Assembly: GCF_902498845.1 (NCBI RefSeq)
Contig: NZ_CABVLM010000005.1
Span: forward strand, 1 to 64,000
Direction: 5' to 3'
Source of the DNA: Pseudoalteromonas rhizosphaerae
GTDB taxonomy: Bacteria; Pseudomonadota; Gammaproteobacteria; Enterobacterales; Alteromonadaceae
Length of the DNA: 64,000 nucleotides
The notes under the pieces are model-generated. The model made no database searches, had not been told where the DNA came from, and saw only the letters and a program-made list of their open reading frames with translations. A program made the translations under genes and the position numbers. Shown piece by piece: positions 46,210-55,554 of the stretch. Every line of letters starts with the position of its first letter. The stretch's first letter is position 1.

Positions 46210-47151
46210 ATGCGTATTGTCTATTACTTCGTTACATTATTCTCTTTTTTTTCAAGCGCCTATGTACTTGCTAATAATACCGATGAAGTAACTCACATAA
46301 CTTGGCTCCAAAGTGATGCGGCGCCTTTTCATCTGGCTAAAACAGCGCAAACTCCAGATGGAGGCTTATGTGATTACTTAGTCGAACAGCTCATCATTGA
46401 GTTACCCGATATAGAGCATACCCGCGAAATGTTGCCGCAAAAACGTATAGGCAAGTACCTCGATGAAGGTCAACAAGCATGTTACCCTTGTATGATCCAC
46501 CGTAAAGTTAACACCCCGCGAGTGATCTATTCGGTGCCAACAACGGTGTACCCACCATTTGCTATCATTGCCTCAGCTAAAACAGCGAAAGTAATTAGCC
46601 AACAACACAGTTCACCGATAAATTTAGTTAAACTACTGACAGATAATAAATTTATTTTTGGTCAATCCGCTGCGCGTAAATTTACTCCAGAGTTAAATAC
46701 CATCGCTCGAAATACTAAAAGCGACCAACATACATCATTAAGTTGGAACAGTGAAAACGAAAGCAGCTCGGTGATCAATCGGCTCAATCATGGGTATATT
46801 GATTACACTATCGACTATCCTTTTTTAGCCGATTACTACAACCGCTTCAGCGAATTTGATAATGTAGTAACCTTACCTATTGCCGATCACGCCGATAAGC
46901 TGGTTTTAGGTGCGATTGGCTGCTCAACCAATGCCCCTAATAATTTTGCTAATAATGCCTTAAAAAAAATAAATCGAGTGCTAACAAATAGCATACTGCC
47001 GTCTGCAAAGTACCAGCAAACACAGCGTGTATTGCTTGAAAATACCTTTGCGGATTTTGATCAACAATATCAACAACAGATATTAAAACTTACTCAGCCA
47101 ACCACTCTTGCTGAACCAATAAGTCTGAGCCCAAGTGTAACTGAGCAATAA
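46210..47151 (+). CDS. Periplasmic solute-binding-like protein, unknown ligand
   Basis: 313 aa. Signal peptide about 1-21 (SSAYVLA-N). The remainder resembles a class-3 type binding fold: WLQSDAAPFHLA at the start, then a paired-cysteine segment ACYPCMI. It resembles conserved proteobacterial proteins of the binding-protein superfamily that are not next to transporters. I chose the ATG at 46210 because the signal peptide begins there; a TTG at 46165 adds 15 polar residues. Its last 62 bases overlap the convergent FAH-family gene. Confidence 0.7.
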   Translation: MRIVYYFVTLFSFFSSAYVLANNTDEVTHITWLQSDAAPFHLAKTAQTPDGGLCDYLVEQLIIELPDIEHTREMLPQKRIGKYLDEGQQACYPCMIHRKVNTPRVIYSVPTTVYPPFAIIASAKTAKVISQQHSSPINLVKLLTDNKFIFGQSAARKFTPELNTIARNTKSDQHTSLSWNSENESSSVINRLNHGYIDYTIDYPFLADYYNRFSEFDNVVTLPIADHADKLVLGAIGCSTNAPNNFANNALKKINRVLTNSILPSAKYQQTQRVLLENTFADFDQQYQQQILKLTQPTTLAEPISLSPSVTEQ

Positions 47152-47686
47152 ATTTACTTCCTGCGTTCACAGCTCCTACCCCTGCAGGTGTGCCAGTCAT
47201 AATAATATCGCCATCAATTAAAGTCATAAACTCACTAACTTGGGCTGAAATAACCGCAGGTTTATAAAGCATTAACTCAACGCCGCCTTGTTGTCGCACC
47301 TTATTATCTATCAGTAAGGTTAAGCTTAAATGCTCAATAGCTTGTTCGTCTATTTGTACAAACTCACTAAACAATGCAGAGCCATCAAAGGCTTTCGCGC
47401 GTTCCCACGGTAAACCGCTGGCTTTTAATTTACTCTGTAAATCTCGCTTAGTTAAATCCAGTCCCACCGCCACAGCAGCTAAACAGCCATTGTTAACTTG
47501 AAAACAAATTTCAGTCTCAAAATGTAATTGCTCATCCTTATGAGTACACATTAAGGTATTTGTTATCGCGCTTGGCGGCTTTAAAAACACCACCATTTCG
47601 TCTGCCTCTTGATTACCAAGCTCAGCAATATGCGCAGCATAGTTACGACCAATACAAATGACTTTTGATGGATTCACTGGTTTCAT
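47090..47686 (-). CDS. Fumarylacetoacetate hydrolase-family protein
   Basis: 198 aa, similar to E. coli YcgM-type acylpyruvate or oxaloacetate-processing enzymes. Motifs: ICIGRNYAAHIAELG (10-24), FLKPPSAI, the metal-binding HFETEICFQV (Glu-x-Glu, about 55-64) and DIIMTGTPAGVGAV near the end. Short but complete for the compact FAH branch. The stop is 62 bases inside the 3' end of the solute-binding-like gene on the opposite strand. Confidence 0.87.
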   Translation of the reverse strand: MKPVNPSKVICIGRNYAAHIAELGNQEADEMVVFLKPPSAITNTLMCTHKDEQLHFETEICFQVNNGCLAAVAVGLDLTKRDLQSKLKASGLPWERAKAFDGSALFSEFVQIDEQAIEHLSLTLLIDNKVRQQGGVELMLYKPAVISAQVSEFMTLIDGDIIMTGTPAGVGAVNAGSKFIAQLHLGSDLLVQQEWLAE

Positions 47687-47807
47687 TTCTATCTTTCCTA
47701 TTCAATAAAAAGCAGCCTAGACTACTTTTTATGACGTTTATTGGCAATTAACTTCGTATTGCTATTTATCTAGATCGATGTCAGTGGTGTTAAGCCTAAC
47801 AAAGGCA

Positions 47808-50315
47808 TTACTGGCATGAAATAACCTCAGTAGATACATGCTCGCTAGTGATGTTGAGTTTCGCAATCGATACCTGCCATGGCGCAGCTGTACTTAACTG
47901 CCAAGGTGAGAATACTTGCCCTAAATTAACACCTTGCTGTGAAAAACACCGTAAATCAATGCTTAAAGTCTGCCATTCATTGGTTGCATTTAGCTGCTTA
48001 GCAATATCCAATTTACCTTGGCAATCATCACCACATTGCATACCAAGCCAAAGCGGGGCATCGGCACTTTGCTCAACCTTAATTTGCATTTGTAACTGCC
48101 CTGCTTTTTCAACAAACGAACGTAAATCAGATGGGAATGCCGCACTTAAACGCACTGCTGCTAGTTCATCGCCGCTGAAGGTAATTGCACGCGCATCTTC
48201 TTGAACGTCTTTATCAAAGGTTTTAACGCTAACAGCTCCGATTGATTCGCGACTACTTGCCATCACTTTTTGCTGCTCACCACTTTGTAAATGCAGACTC
48301 CATGGCGCTTTAACCGCGCGCTCAAACAAGACTAAATCATCAAGCTGTTGTGACGTTCCCATTTGTTCAACAAGATCATCTTGTAAGGTGTTTTTATCTG
48401 AATAAGTTAAGCCAAAACCATACGGTAATAATGGCGAATAATCTTTATCACCACGATTTTCGTTATCAACTGGGTTATTCGGCCAAGAAAACGACAGCTT
48501 GCCTTTAAAATCATGATTTACTGAGCCATCTACATTTGCAAATAACACATCGCTAATTGCATCCCCTTCGCTACCTGGCAACCACGTCGCAACAAACGCA
48601 TCACTGGCATTAAGCTCTGCGTTTACCCACATTGGGCGGCCGCTAATAAATAACGATACAACGGGAATACCGGCTTGCTTGAATTTTCGCAGTAGCGCTA
48701 AATCCGTTTTATTACCCCGCTGATATTCAAGATTATCTAAATCCCCATTGCCTTCTGCATAAGGTTGCTCACCAAATACTACAATAGCGACATCTGGACG
48801 AGTATTGAACTCACCGTTTAAGTCATACTGAACTTGCCCGCCCGCTTGCTTAACAGTGTGTTCAATACCATCCAAAATCGACGTGCCACCTGGAAAATCG
48901 CTATTCTGATTCCCCGTACCTTGCCAAGTAATGCTCCAACCGCCAGATTGCATACCGATATTATCAGCACCTAGACCGGCTACTAACACATTTGCTTTTG
49001 GCGAAAGCGGCAGTAACTGTTGTTTGTTTTTTAGGAGTACTAAAGATTCGCGAACTGCTTGTTTTGCGATTTTACGATGTTCAGCACTACCAATGACCTC
49101 TGTTTTTCCTGAAAGTGGACGATTTGCAGGACTTGGTTTTTCAAATAAACCCGCACGCATTTTTACTCTCAGAATACGCGTTACCGCATCATCAATTCGT
49201 GATTGCGCAATTGTGCCATTGTTAACTTGTGCGATAAGGTTTTCATAAAGTGGCTTCCATGCATCAGTAGGCACCATGTATACATCAAGGCCGGCATTAG
49301 CGGCTTGTGCACAGTTTCCATTGGTACAACCAGGAATTTGTCCATGACCATTCCAATCACCCACAACAAAGCCATCAAAACCCATTTTGCCTTTTAGCAC
49401 ATCAGTTAAGAGATATTTACTGCCATGGATTTTTTCGCCATGCCAGCTATTAAACGACGCCATAACTGTTTGTGCTCCAGCACCTAAGCCTCCCACATAA
49501 CCTTGCGCATGAATGGTAAATAACTCTGCTTCGCTGGTAATATTATTACCTTGGTCATCACCGCCTTGTGTACCACCATCACCAATAAAATGCTTAACCG
49601 TACTGATCACCCGTTTATCTGATAAAAAGTCTTGATCAACTGCGCCTTGTAAGCCTTTTACTATTGCGGCTGAGTAATCTCTAACAATTTGTGGATCTTC
49701 TGAATACCCTTCATAAGTGCGGCCCCAGCGGTCATCTCGTACTACTGCAACAGTAGGTGCAAACACCCAATCAATACCGGTTACCATCACTTCTTGCGCA
49801 GTGGCTGCAGCAATTTTTTCAATCAATTGTGGATTGTTAGCCGCACCTAAACCGATATTGTGTGGAAATAACGTTGCACCAATAACATTATTATGACCAT
49901 GAACTGCATCGGTTCCCCACATAGTTGGGATACGGCTACCATCAAGGGAATCATCTACTGATGCTTGGTACATTTTTTCGGCTAGTTCAATCCAATCAGC
50001 AGCCGTGGCATGTTTATTATTATTAGGAAAAGCCCCACCGCCATTAAGGTAAGAACCAAAACCATATTGACGCATATCTTCCACTGTTATATCGCGAATT
50101 TCAGGTTGAATCATCTGGGCTATTTTTTGTTCTAAGCTCATTGAGCCGAGCAAGTCAGCAATTTTTTGCTCCATATTGGCATCGTCTTTAACACCGCTTT
50201 TGATCATCGGCCAAATCTCATTGGTCGCTGCTGTTTGTTCTGATTGCGAACAGCCATTCATCGCCATTGCTGCAATCATCATTACCAAAAGAGTACGTGG
50301 TTTTGTTATTGTCAT
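47808..50315 (-). CDS. GH3 exo-beta-glucanase/beta-glucosidase lipoprotein (ExoP-like)
   Basis: 835 aa. Lipoprotein signal ending in MNGC (Cys ~22), so probably anchored in the outer membrane facing the periplasm or surface. The GH3 barrel has the nucleophile Asp in GFVVGDWNGHG; the second domain (about 410-600) has the acid/base Glu in VVFGEQPYAEGNGD; a C-terminal beta-sandwich (about 660-835) matches the Pseudoalteromonas ExoP type of exo-1,3/1,4-beta-glucanase. Releases glucose from beta-glucan oligomers. Start ATG 50315 with AGGTGG upstream; 16 bp after the FucP-type transporter gene. Likely controlled by the LacI-family gene at 54536. Confidence 0.93.
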   Translation of the reverse strand: MTITKPRTLLVMMIAAMAMNGCSQSEQTAATNEIWPMIKSGVKDDANMEQKIADLLGSMSLEQKIAQMIQPEIRDITVEDMRQYGFGSYLNGGGAFPNNNKHATAADWIELAEKMYQASVDDSLDGSRIPTMWGTDAVHGHNNVIGATLFPHNIGLGAANNPQLIEKIAAATAQEVMVTGIDWVFAPTVAVVRDDRWGRTYEGYSEDPQIVRDYSAAIVKGLQGAVDQDFLSDKRVISTVKHFIGDGGTQGGDDQGNNITSEAELFTIHAQGYVGGLGAGAQTVMASFNSWHGEKIHGSKYLLTDVLKGKMGFDGFVVGDWNGHGQIPGCTNGNCAQAANAGLDVYMVPTDAWKPLYENLIAQVNNGTIAQSRIDDAVTRILRVKMRAGLFEKPSPANRPLSGKTEVIGSAEHRKIAKQAVRESLVLLKNKQQLLPLSPKANVLVAGLGADNIGMQSGGWSITWQGTGNQNSDFPGGTSILDGIEHTVKQAGGQVQYDLNGEFNTRPDVAIVVFGEQPYAEGNGDLDNLEYQRGNKTDLALLRKFKQAGIPVVSLFISGRPMWVNAELNASDAFVATWLPGSEGDAISDVLFANVDGSVNHDFKGKLSFSWPNNPVDNENRGDKDYSPLLPYGFGLTYSDKNTLQDDLVEQMGTSQQLDDLVLFERAVKAPWSLHLQSGEQQKVMASSRESIGAVSVKTFDKDVQEDARAITFSGDELAAVRLSAAFPSDLRSFVEKAGQLQMQIKVEQSADAPLWLGMQCGDDCQGKLDIAKQLNATNEWQTLSIDLRCFSQQGVNLGQVFSPWQLSTAAPWQVSIAKLNITSEHVSTEVISCQ

Positions 50316-50331
50316 GTTGTCCACCTAGTTA

Positions 50332-51597
50332 TCAATGACGAGTTGAGGTTGTTACTTTTGAGCCAAATAGCGCAAAGTAAGTAATATATAAATAACAGCC
50401 GATAGGCAGTAATAGTGCTAATTGCACACCAAAATTGTCAGCTAAGACGCCTTGTAATAATGGAATGATTGCACCACCGACAATGGCTAAGCATAAAATA
50501 CCTGAACCCTGAGAGGTATATTTGCCAAGGCCTTGAAGGGCTAAACTGAAGATGGTTGGGAACATAATTGAGTTACATAGTCCGACCAACAAAATAGCCC
50601 ACATTGCTAATGCCCCTTGTCCTGTCATCGCCATTAACACCAGTACCACGGCAAGTAATGCATGACATGCCAATACCTTACCTGCATTGAGTTTTTGCAT
50701 GATGGCAGCACCAATAAAGCGTCCTATCATGGCGCCCGCGAAGTAATAACTAATATAATGTGCGGCTTGCTGCTCAGTAAAACCCGCAATATGGTCTAAG
50801 GTTAAAAAGCCTACTAAAAAGCTGCCGATTGCGACTTCAGCACCGACATAAACAAAAATGCCAATGGCTCCTAAAATTAAATGGCGATACTGCCAAACAC
50901 TACCTAAATCAATAAAGTTCTCAACATATTGATTTTCACTCTCAGCATCAGCAGCTTTGCCAAGTTTAGGTAATTTTAAAAAAGCAAAAATAACAGCAAG
51001 TACCAGTAAACTTGCTGAAAGCATTAAATAAGGAAGTTTAACTTGCTCTGCGGTTGCTTGGCTGACTTCAGTTAGAATAAGCCAGCCACCAAAGATTGGC
51101 GCAACCGTAGTACCTAACGAATTAAATGCTTGGGTCATGGTTAAACGCGACGACGCTGTTTTTGCTGCGCCAAGTACGCTTACGTATGGATTGGCTGACA
51201 CTTGTAAGATGGTAATCCCCGAAGCCAGTACAAATAGCGCCAATAAAAACAGCTCATAAACATGCGCTACGGCTGCGGGATAGAATAATGCACAACCAAC
51301 CGCTGCTACCACTAAGCCCACCACAATGCCAAATTGATAACCTATTTTACTCACCAACTTACCAGCGGGTATCGACATCACAAAATAAGCCCCAAAGAAA
51401 CAAAATTGGATTAGCATCGCCTGGGTATAATTGAGTGAAAACATCCCTTTTAAATAAGGGATCAGAATATCGTTCAGACACGTAATAAACCCCCACATAA
51501 AAAATAAGGTAGTCAACGACGTTAAAGCAAACGTTTGTTTGCCCATTGGTTGTAGGCTATGTTCATTCGTTGCCAAATTGTGTGTGACGTGTGCCAT
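50332..51597 (-). CDS. FucP-family sugar/H+ symporter (MFS)
   Basis: 421 aa from the ATG at 51597 (AGAGAG upstream); the frame extends to 51657 but the extra residues are not family-like. Twelve membrane helices; the FucP/GluP start [23 protein letters not shown] (about 27-49, quoted by position), [15 protein letters not shown] loop ([12 protein letters not shown]) and AMIGRFIGA. Probably imports glucose released by the GH3 enzyme. First gene of the left-reading operon, with a promoter and LacI-type operator just upstream. Confidence 0.92.
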   Translation of the reverse strand: MAHVTHNLATNEHSLQPMGKQTFALTSLTTLFFMWGFITCLNDILIPYLKGMFSLNYTQAMLIQFCFFGAYFVMSIPAGKLVSKIGYQFGIVVGLVVAAVGCALFYPAAVAHVYELFLLALFVLASGITILQVSANPYVSVLGAAKTASSRLTMTQAFNSLGTTVAPIFGGWLILTEVSQATAEQVKLPYLMLSASLLVLAVIFAFLKLPKLGKAADAESENQYVENFIDLGSVWQYRHLILGAIGIFVYVGAEVAIGSFLVGFLTLDHIAGFTEQQAAHYISYYFAGAMIGRFIGAAIMQKLNAGKVLACHALLAVVLVLMAMTGQGALAMWAILLVGLCNSIMFPTIFSLALQGLGKYTSQGSGILCLAIVGGAIIPLLQGVLADNFGVQLALLLPIGCYLYITYFALFGSKVTTSTRH

Positions 51598-51692
51598 ATT
51601 AAACTCTCTAATTATTTTAATTATCAGTTCGTTACATTTATTAAAGTACTTTTTCATTACTTAAAAAAAGCAAATAATAGTTGCAACATAAA

Positions 51693-51708
51693 ATGTAAGC
51701 GCTTACAT
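51693..51708. promoter_or_regulatory. LacI-family operator 1 (perfect palindrome)
   Basis: ATGTAAGCGCTTACAT, a 16-base perfect palindrome with the central CG typical of LacI/GalR sites. It directly abuts the -10 element of the left-reading promoter (51708-51713), where bound repressor would block transcription start. Confidence 0.85.
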
Positions 51709-51735
51709 TTATATCATATAAATCAAAATTAGCAA
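51708..51735 (-). promoter_or_regulatory. Promoter of the transporter-GH3 operon
   Basis: On the minus strand: TTGCTA (51730-51735), a 16-base spacer, TATAAA (51708-51713), then immediately the operator palindrome. Confidence 0.55.
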
Positions 51736-51752
51736 TTTATTTACAAACATTC

Positions 51753-51766
51753 TGCAAGCGCTTCCA
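51753..51766. promoter_or_regulatory. LacI-family operator 2 (imperfect)
   Basis: TGCAAGCGCTTCCA shares the AAGCGCTT core with operator 1; the centres are 59 bases apart. Positioned between the two divergent operons, upstream of the GH1 gene, it may control that operon or allow looping. Confidence 0.72.
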
Positions 51767-51837
51767 TTTTTAATGACTATGCTGTGCTTAATGTAAAAGT
51801 AATTGCCAAAACTGAATGTTAAAGGATGCACCTAATC

Positions 51838-53172
51838 GTGTTTAAAACTATTTCTCTGCCGCCTAGCTCTGCGCTACTTAAACCTCAGTTTACCTTTGGT
51901 GTAGCCACAGCCTCATTTCAAATTGAGGGAGCTCGCAGCGCCCGCCTGACATCTATTTGGGATACTTTTTGTGACCAGCCAGGAGCTATCACCGACAATA
52001 GCAATGGCGATACAGCCTGTAACCATGTTGAACTATGGCAACAAGATATCGCAATGATTGCTGACTTAGCCGTTGATGCGTACCGATTATCAATTTCATG
52101 GCCGCGCGTATTGCATCAAGATGGCAGTATTAATCAGCAAGGCATTGGCTTTTATCGTGATTTATTAACGGCTTTAAAAGCACGCAACATCAAGACCTAT
52201 GTCACCTTATATCACTGGGATCTACCCCAACACTTGGAAGATAACGGTGGCTGGTTAAACCGTGACACCGCCTATGCATTTGCTCACTATACTGATTTAG
52301 TTACCAAGCAGTTGACAGGTTTAGTTGACTCTTATGCGACTTTAAATGAACCTTTTTGCAGTGCCTATTTAGGCTATGAAGTGGGTGTACATGCACCCGG
52401 TATTAAAAGCCAACAAGCAGGTCGTCAAGCGGCTCATCATTTATTGTTAGCCCATGGTCTTGCCATGCAAGTACTGCGCGCCAATTGCCCTAATATAGAA
52501 GCTGGTATTGTTCTTAACTTCAGCCCAGCTTATCCAATGACAGAAAACGATACACAAGCAGCATTATTAGCCGATCAATATCACAATCAGTGGTATATCA
52601 AAGCAGTTTTAGAAGGTCAGTATCCGGCGCTTTTAAATAGCCTCAGTAGTGAAGTGCAACCCCATATAGCTGCTAATGATATGGCGATAATAAGTCAAAA
52701 AATCGACTTTATTGGCGTTAATTACTATACCCGCATACACTACAAAAACACTGATGATAACTGGTTTGCCGAAGCACAAATCAACAACATAGCTGTGACT
52801 GACATGGGCTGGGAAGTCTATCCACAAGGTTTAACTGAGTTGTTAATATCATTAAATGAGCTATACCAACTACCTAAAGTTTATGTAACTGAAAATGGTG
52901 CGGCCATGGCTGATACACTACGAGATGGCCAAGTACTCGATACAGAGCGCGTTAGTTATTATCATACCCACCTCAATGCAGTGCATGACGCAGTTGAGCA
53001 AGGAGTTGATATACAAGGCTATTTTGCATGGAGCTTAATGGATAACTTTGAATGGGCATACGGCTATGAAAAACGCTTTGGTCTCGTTTATGTTGATTAT
53101 GAAAACCAGCAACGCATACTAAAAGAGAGCGCAATACAATATCGCGCATTGCTCACACAGCGCAAAAAATAA
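51838..53172 (+). CDS. GH1 beta-glucosidase
   Basis: About 444 aa. Retaining glycosidase: acid/base Glu in TLNEPFC, nucleophile Glu in VYVTENGAA, and the GH1 N-terminal signature FTFGVATASFQIEGA. No signal peptide, so it cleaves cellobiose or laminari-oligosaccharides in the cytoplasm. I prefer the GTG at 51838 (MFKTISLPPSS, family-like start, AAAGGA 11 bases upstream); an ATG at 51826 in frame adds four residues but sits directly on the AAAGG. First gene of GH1-transporter-regulator. Confidence 0.94.
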   Translation: MFKTISLPPSSALLKPQFTFGVATASFQIEGARSARLTSIWDTFCDQPGAITDNSNGDTACNHVELWQQDIAMIADLAVDAYRLSISWPRVLHQDGSINQQGIGFYRDLLTALKARNIKTYVTLYHWDLPQHLEDNGGWLNRDTAYAFAHYTDLVTKQLTGLVDSYATLNEPFCSAYLGYEVGVHAPGIKSQQAGRQAAHHLLLAHGLAMQVLRANCPNIEAGIVLNFSPAYPMTENDTQAALLADQYHNQWYIKAVLEGQYPALLNSLSSEVQPHIAANDMAIISQKIDFIGVNYYTRIHYKNTDDNWFAEAQINNIAVTDMGWEVYPQGLTELLISLNELYQLPKVYVTENGAAMADTLRDGQVLDTERVSYYHTHLNAVHDAVEQGVDIQGYFAWSLMDNFEWAYGYEKRFGLVYVDYENQQRILKESAIQYRALLTQRKK

Positions 53173-53192
53173 TAACAACATGAGTGCCAATT

Positions 53193-54524
53193 ATGCTAAC
53201 TAGAAAAGAAAAAATAGCCTATGGCTTAGGTGATACTGCAAGTAACATCATTTTTCAAACCGTGATGCTATTTTTAACTTTTTTCTATACCGATATATTT
53301 GGTATTTCTCCGGCCATCGTTGGTACTCTGTTCCTAGTGGTGCGAGTTATTGATGCAATCACCGATCCGTTAATGGGGGCGCTCACCGATGCAACCCGAA
53401 CCAAATATGGTAGTTATCGGCCTTACCTATTGTGGCTCGCGATCCCGTTTGGGCTGGTTAGTGTAATTACTTTTACCACACCAGATTTAAACGCGACAGG
53501 AAAAGTCATCTACGCGTTTGTCACCTATACGGTATTAATGCTGGTTTATACCGCAATTAATATTCCTTATTCAGCTTTGGGTGGAGTACTAAGTCGCGAT
53601 CCGAGCGAACGCGTATCCATTCAATCTTATCGTTTTGTATTTGGTATGCTCGGTGGCTTACTCGTCAGTGCTTGCACATTGCCATTAGTAAGCTGGTTTG
53701 GTAAAGGCGATAATGCTCTTGGCTATCAGCTTACTATGATACTGATGAGCTGTTTCGGTGTGATATTATTTTTGACCTGCTTTCGCTTTACTAAAGAACG
53801 CGTGGTTGCACCACAGCAACAAACCCTTAGCCTCAAAGCACAAATGGCAACGTTGTGGCAAAATGGTCCTTTTAAAATACTCTGTGGTGCTGCCATTATG
53901 CTGCTCACGAGTATGGTGCTGCGTACGACTTTAGCAATTTATTACGTAAAATATGTTCTTGGTGAAGCCGACTTAGTTACGCAATTTGTTACCTTGGGAA
54001 TGATCGGTAATATCCTTGGCTGCGCCTGCGCACAACCACTGAGTAAACGGGTTGATAAAAAAGCAGCATATATATATCTCCAATACATCTCTGCAGCCAT
54101 AAGCTGTTTTGCATTTTTCTTATCTGACGACCAATTAGTGCTCGCGTTTGCAGTCTATTTTTTATGGTGTTTTTTCACCCAAATGGCAACTCCATTGTTA
54201 TGGGCAAAAATGGCAGATGCAATTGACTACGGACAATGGCAAAATGGCCATCGGCTAACTGGCTTGGTCTATGCAAGCGTGGTGTTCTTTATTAAACTAG
54301 GCCTGGCACTGGGCGGAGCTATTGCTGGTTGGTTACTGGCTTACTATGGCTATCAAGCTAACACTGAGCTTAATGAAGCAACTAAAGTCGGTATTTTAAC
54401 CTCGTTTACACTGTTTCCTGCAATTGGTAGTGTACTTGTCGCGTTGATCATGAAAAGGTATATTCTTGATAATAATACCTTAGAGAAAATAAACGCTGAT
54501 TTAGCCCAAAGAAGTAGTACTTAA
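53193..54524 (+). CDS. GPH-family glycoside:cation symporter
   Basis: 443 aa, twelve helices. The N-terminus KIAYGLGDTASNIIFQ and the loop DAITDPLMGALTDATRTKYGSYRPYLLW (by position about 50-77) are hallmarks of the MelB/XylP-like GPH family. Likely imports the beta-glucoside that the GH1 enzyme hydrolyses. I use the ATG at 53193; an in-frame GTG lies at 53184. Twenty bases after GH1 and 11 before the regulator. Confidence 0.93.
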   Translation: MLTRKEKIAYGLGDTASNIIFQTVMLFLTFFYTDIFGISPAIVGTLFLVVRVIDAITDPLMGALTDATRTKYGSYRPYLLWLAIPFGLVSVITFTTPDLNATGKVIYAFVTYTVLMLVYTAINIPYSALGGVLSRDPSERVSIQSYRFVFGMLGGLLVSACTLPLVSWFGKGDNALGYQLTMILMSCFGVILFLTCFRFTKERVVAPQQQTLSLKAQMATLWQNGPFKILCGAAIMLLTSMVLRTTLAIYYVKYVLGEADLVTQFVTLGMIGNILGCACAQPLSKRVDKKAAYIYLQYISAAISCFAFFLSDDQLVLAFAVYFLWCFFTQMATPLLWAKMADAIDYGQWQNGHRLTGLVYASVVFFIKLGLALGGAIAGWLLAYYGYQANTELNEATKVGILTSFTLFPAIGSVLVALIMKRYILDNNTLEKINADLAQRSST

Positions 54525-54535
54525 CAAGGAATATC

Positions 54536-55540
54536 ATGGCGACCATTTATGAGGTGTCAAAACTTGCTGGGGTCTCATTAGCGACCGTTTCAAGGGTAAT
54601 GAATAATAATACTAATGTCAGTGATGCAACGCGAAAAAAGGTAACCGTTGCGATGACACAGCTTGGTTACCGGCCTAATTCCATAGCACAATCTCTCGCA
54701 TCTAACTGTTCAAATAGTGTTGGTTTATTAGTTTCCGAACTACAAGGCCCTTTCTATGGCCCAATGATGAGCGGCATTGAGACCGCTTTTCGTAAACAAA
54801 GCAAGCATGTGATCATTGCAGCAGGTCACAGTGACGAAGAACGTGAACAACAAGCAATCGAGTTTTTAATTAGTCGTAATTGTGATGGCTTAATTTTACA
54901 TGTTGAAGCAATTAGTGATGACTACTTAATAGAGTTGAGCAAAGGGAAAACTCCTTTTGTACTCATCAACCGATACATTCGCGAACTAGCATCGCGCTGC
55001 ATTATTTTAAATAACGTAAAAGGCGGTTATTTAGCGGCTAAACACGTATTAGAGCAAGGCCATACGAATATCGCTTATATCAGCGGCCCACTGTGGAAAC
55101 AAGATGCTCAAGATCGCCTTGCAGGGCACAAACAAGCTCTAGCAGAGCACAACATTAGTTTTAATGAGCAATTACTATATCAAGGTGATTTTATGGAAGA
55201 CAGCGGCACTGCAGGCTTTCAGCATTTATATAACGGTAATTCAAAATTTACAGCGCTAATTTGTGCCAATGATGAAATGGCAACCGGCGCTATGGCCAGT
55301 GCCCGTGAGTCATCATTAATCTTGCCTGAGCAACTTTCTATTATGGGCTACGATAACGTATTTTTTACCCGTCATGTGTATCCACCACTTAGTACCGTCA
55401 ACTACCCAATCAACGAAATGGGCCAAATGGCTGCTAACTGGATTTTAAGTGAGGTGTATAAAAAAACCACCCCAGCTTTACAAACTCTTTTTGAACCTGA
55501 ATTAGTGGTGCGTCAATCAATTATTACTAACCCTCAATAA
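54536..55540 (+). CDS. LacI/GalR-family transcriptional regulator
   Basis: 334 aa. N-terminal helix-turn-helix and hinge (MATIYEVSKLAGVSLATVSRVMNN, by position 1-24; QSLASNCSNSVGLL), then a periplasmic-binding-type sugar sensor with ICANDEMATGAM and IMGYDN. It is the obvious regulator of the two divergent glycoside operons through the AAGCGCTT palindromes at 51693-51766. SD AAGGA precedes the ATG. Its last 14 bases overlap the end of the convergent hybrid kinase gene. Confidence 0.94.
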   Translation: MATIYEVSKLAGVSLATVSRVMNNNTNVSDATRKKVTVAMTQLGYRPNSIAQSLASNCSNSVGLLVSELQGPFYGPMMSGIETAFRKQSKHVIIAAGHSDEEREQQAIEFLISRNCDGLILHVEAISDDYLIELSKGKTPFVLINRYIRELASRCIILNNVKGGYLAAKHVLEQGHTNIAYISGPLWKQDAQDRLAGHKQALAEHNISFNEQLLYQGDFMEDSGTAGFQHLYNGNSKFTALICANDEMATGAMASARESSLILPEQLSIMGYDNVFFTRHVYPPLSTVNYPINEMGQMAANWILSEVYKKTTPALQTLFEPELVVRQSIITNPQ

Positions 55541-55554
55541 GTTGGGTTAGTAAT
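55523..55554. terminator. Hairpin spanning two overlapping stop codons
   Basis: Perfect 11-bp inverted repeat ATTACTAACCC (55523-55533) / GGGTTAGTAAT (55544-55554), loop of 10 bases. The hybrid-kinase stop is in one arm and the LacI stop in the loop. There is no T-run on either side, so it may be a factor-assisted terminator or an mRNA 3'-end stabilising stem rather than a classical intrinsic terminator. Confidence 0.55.
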
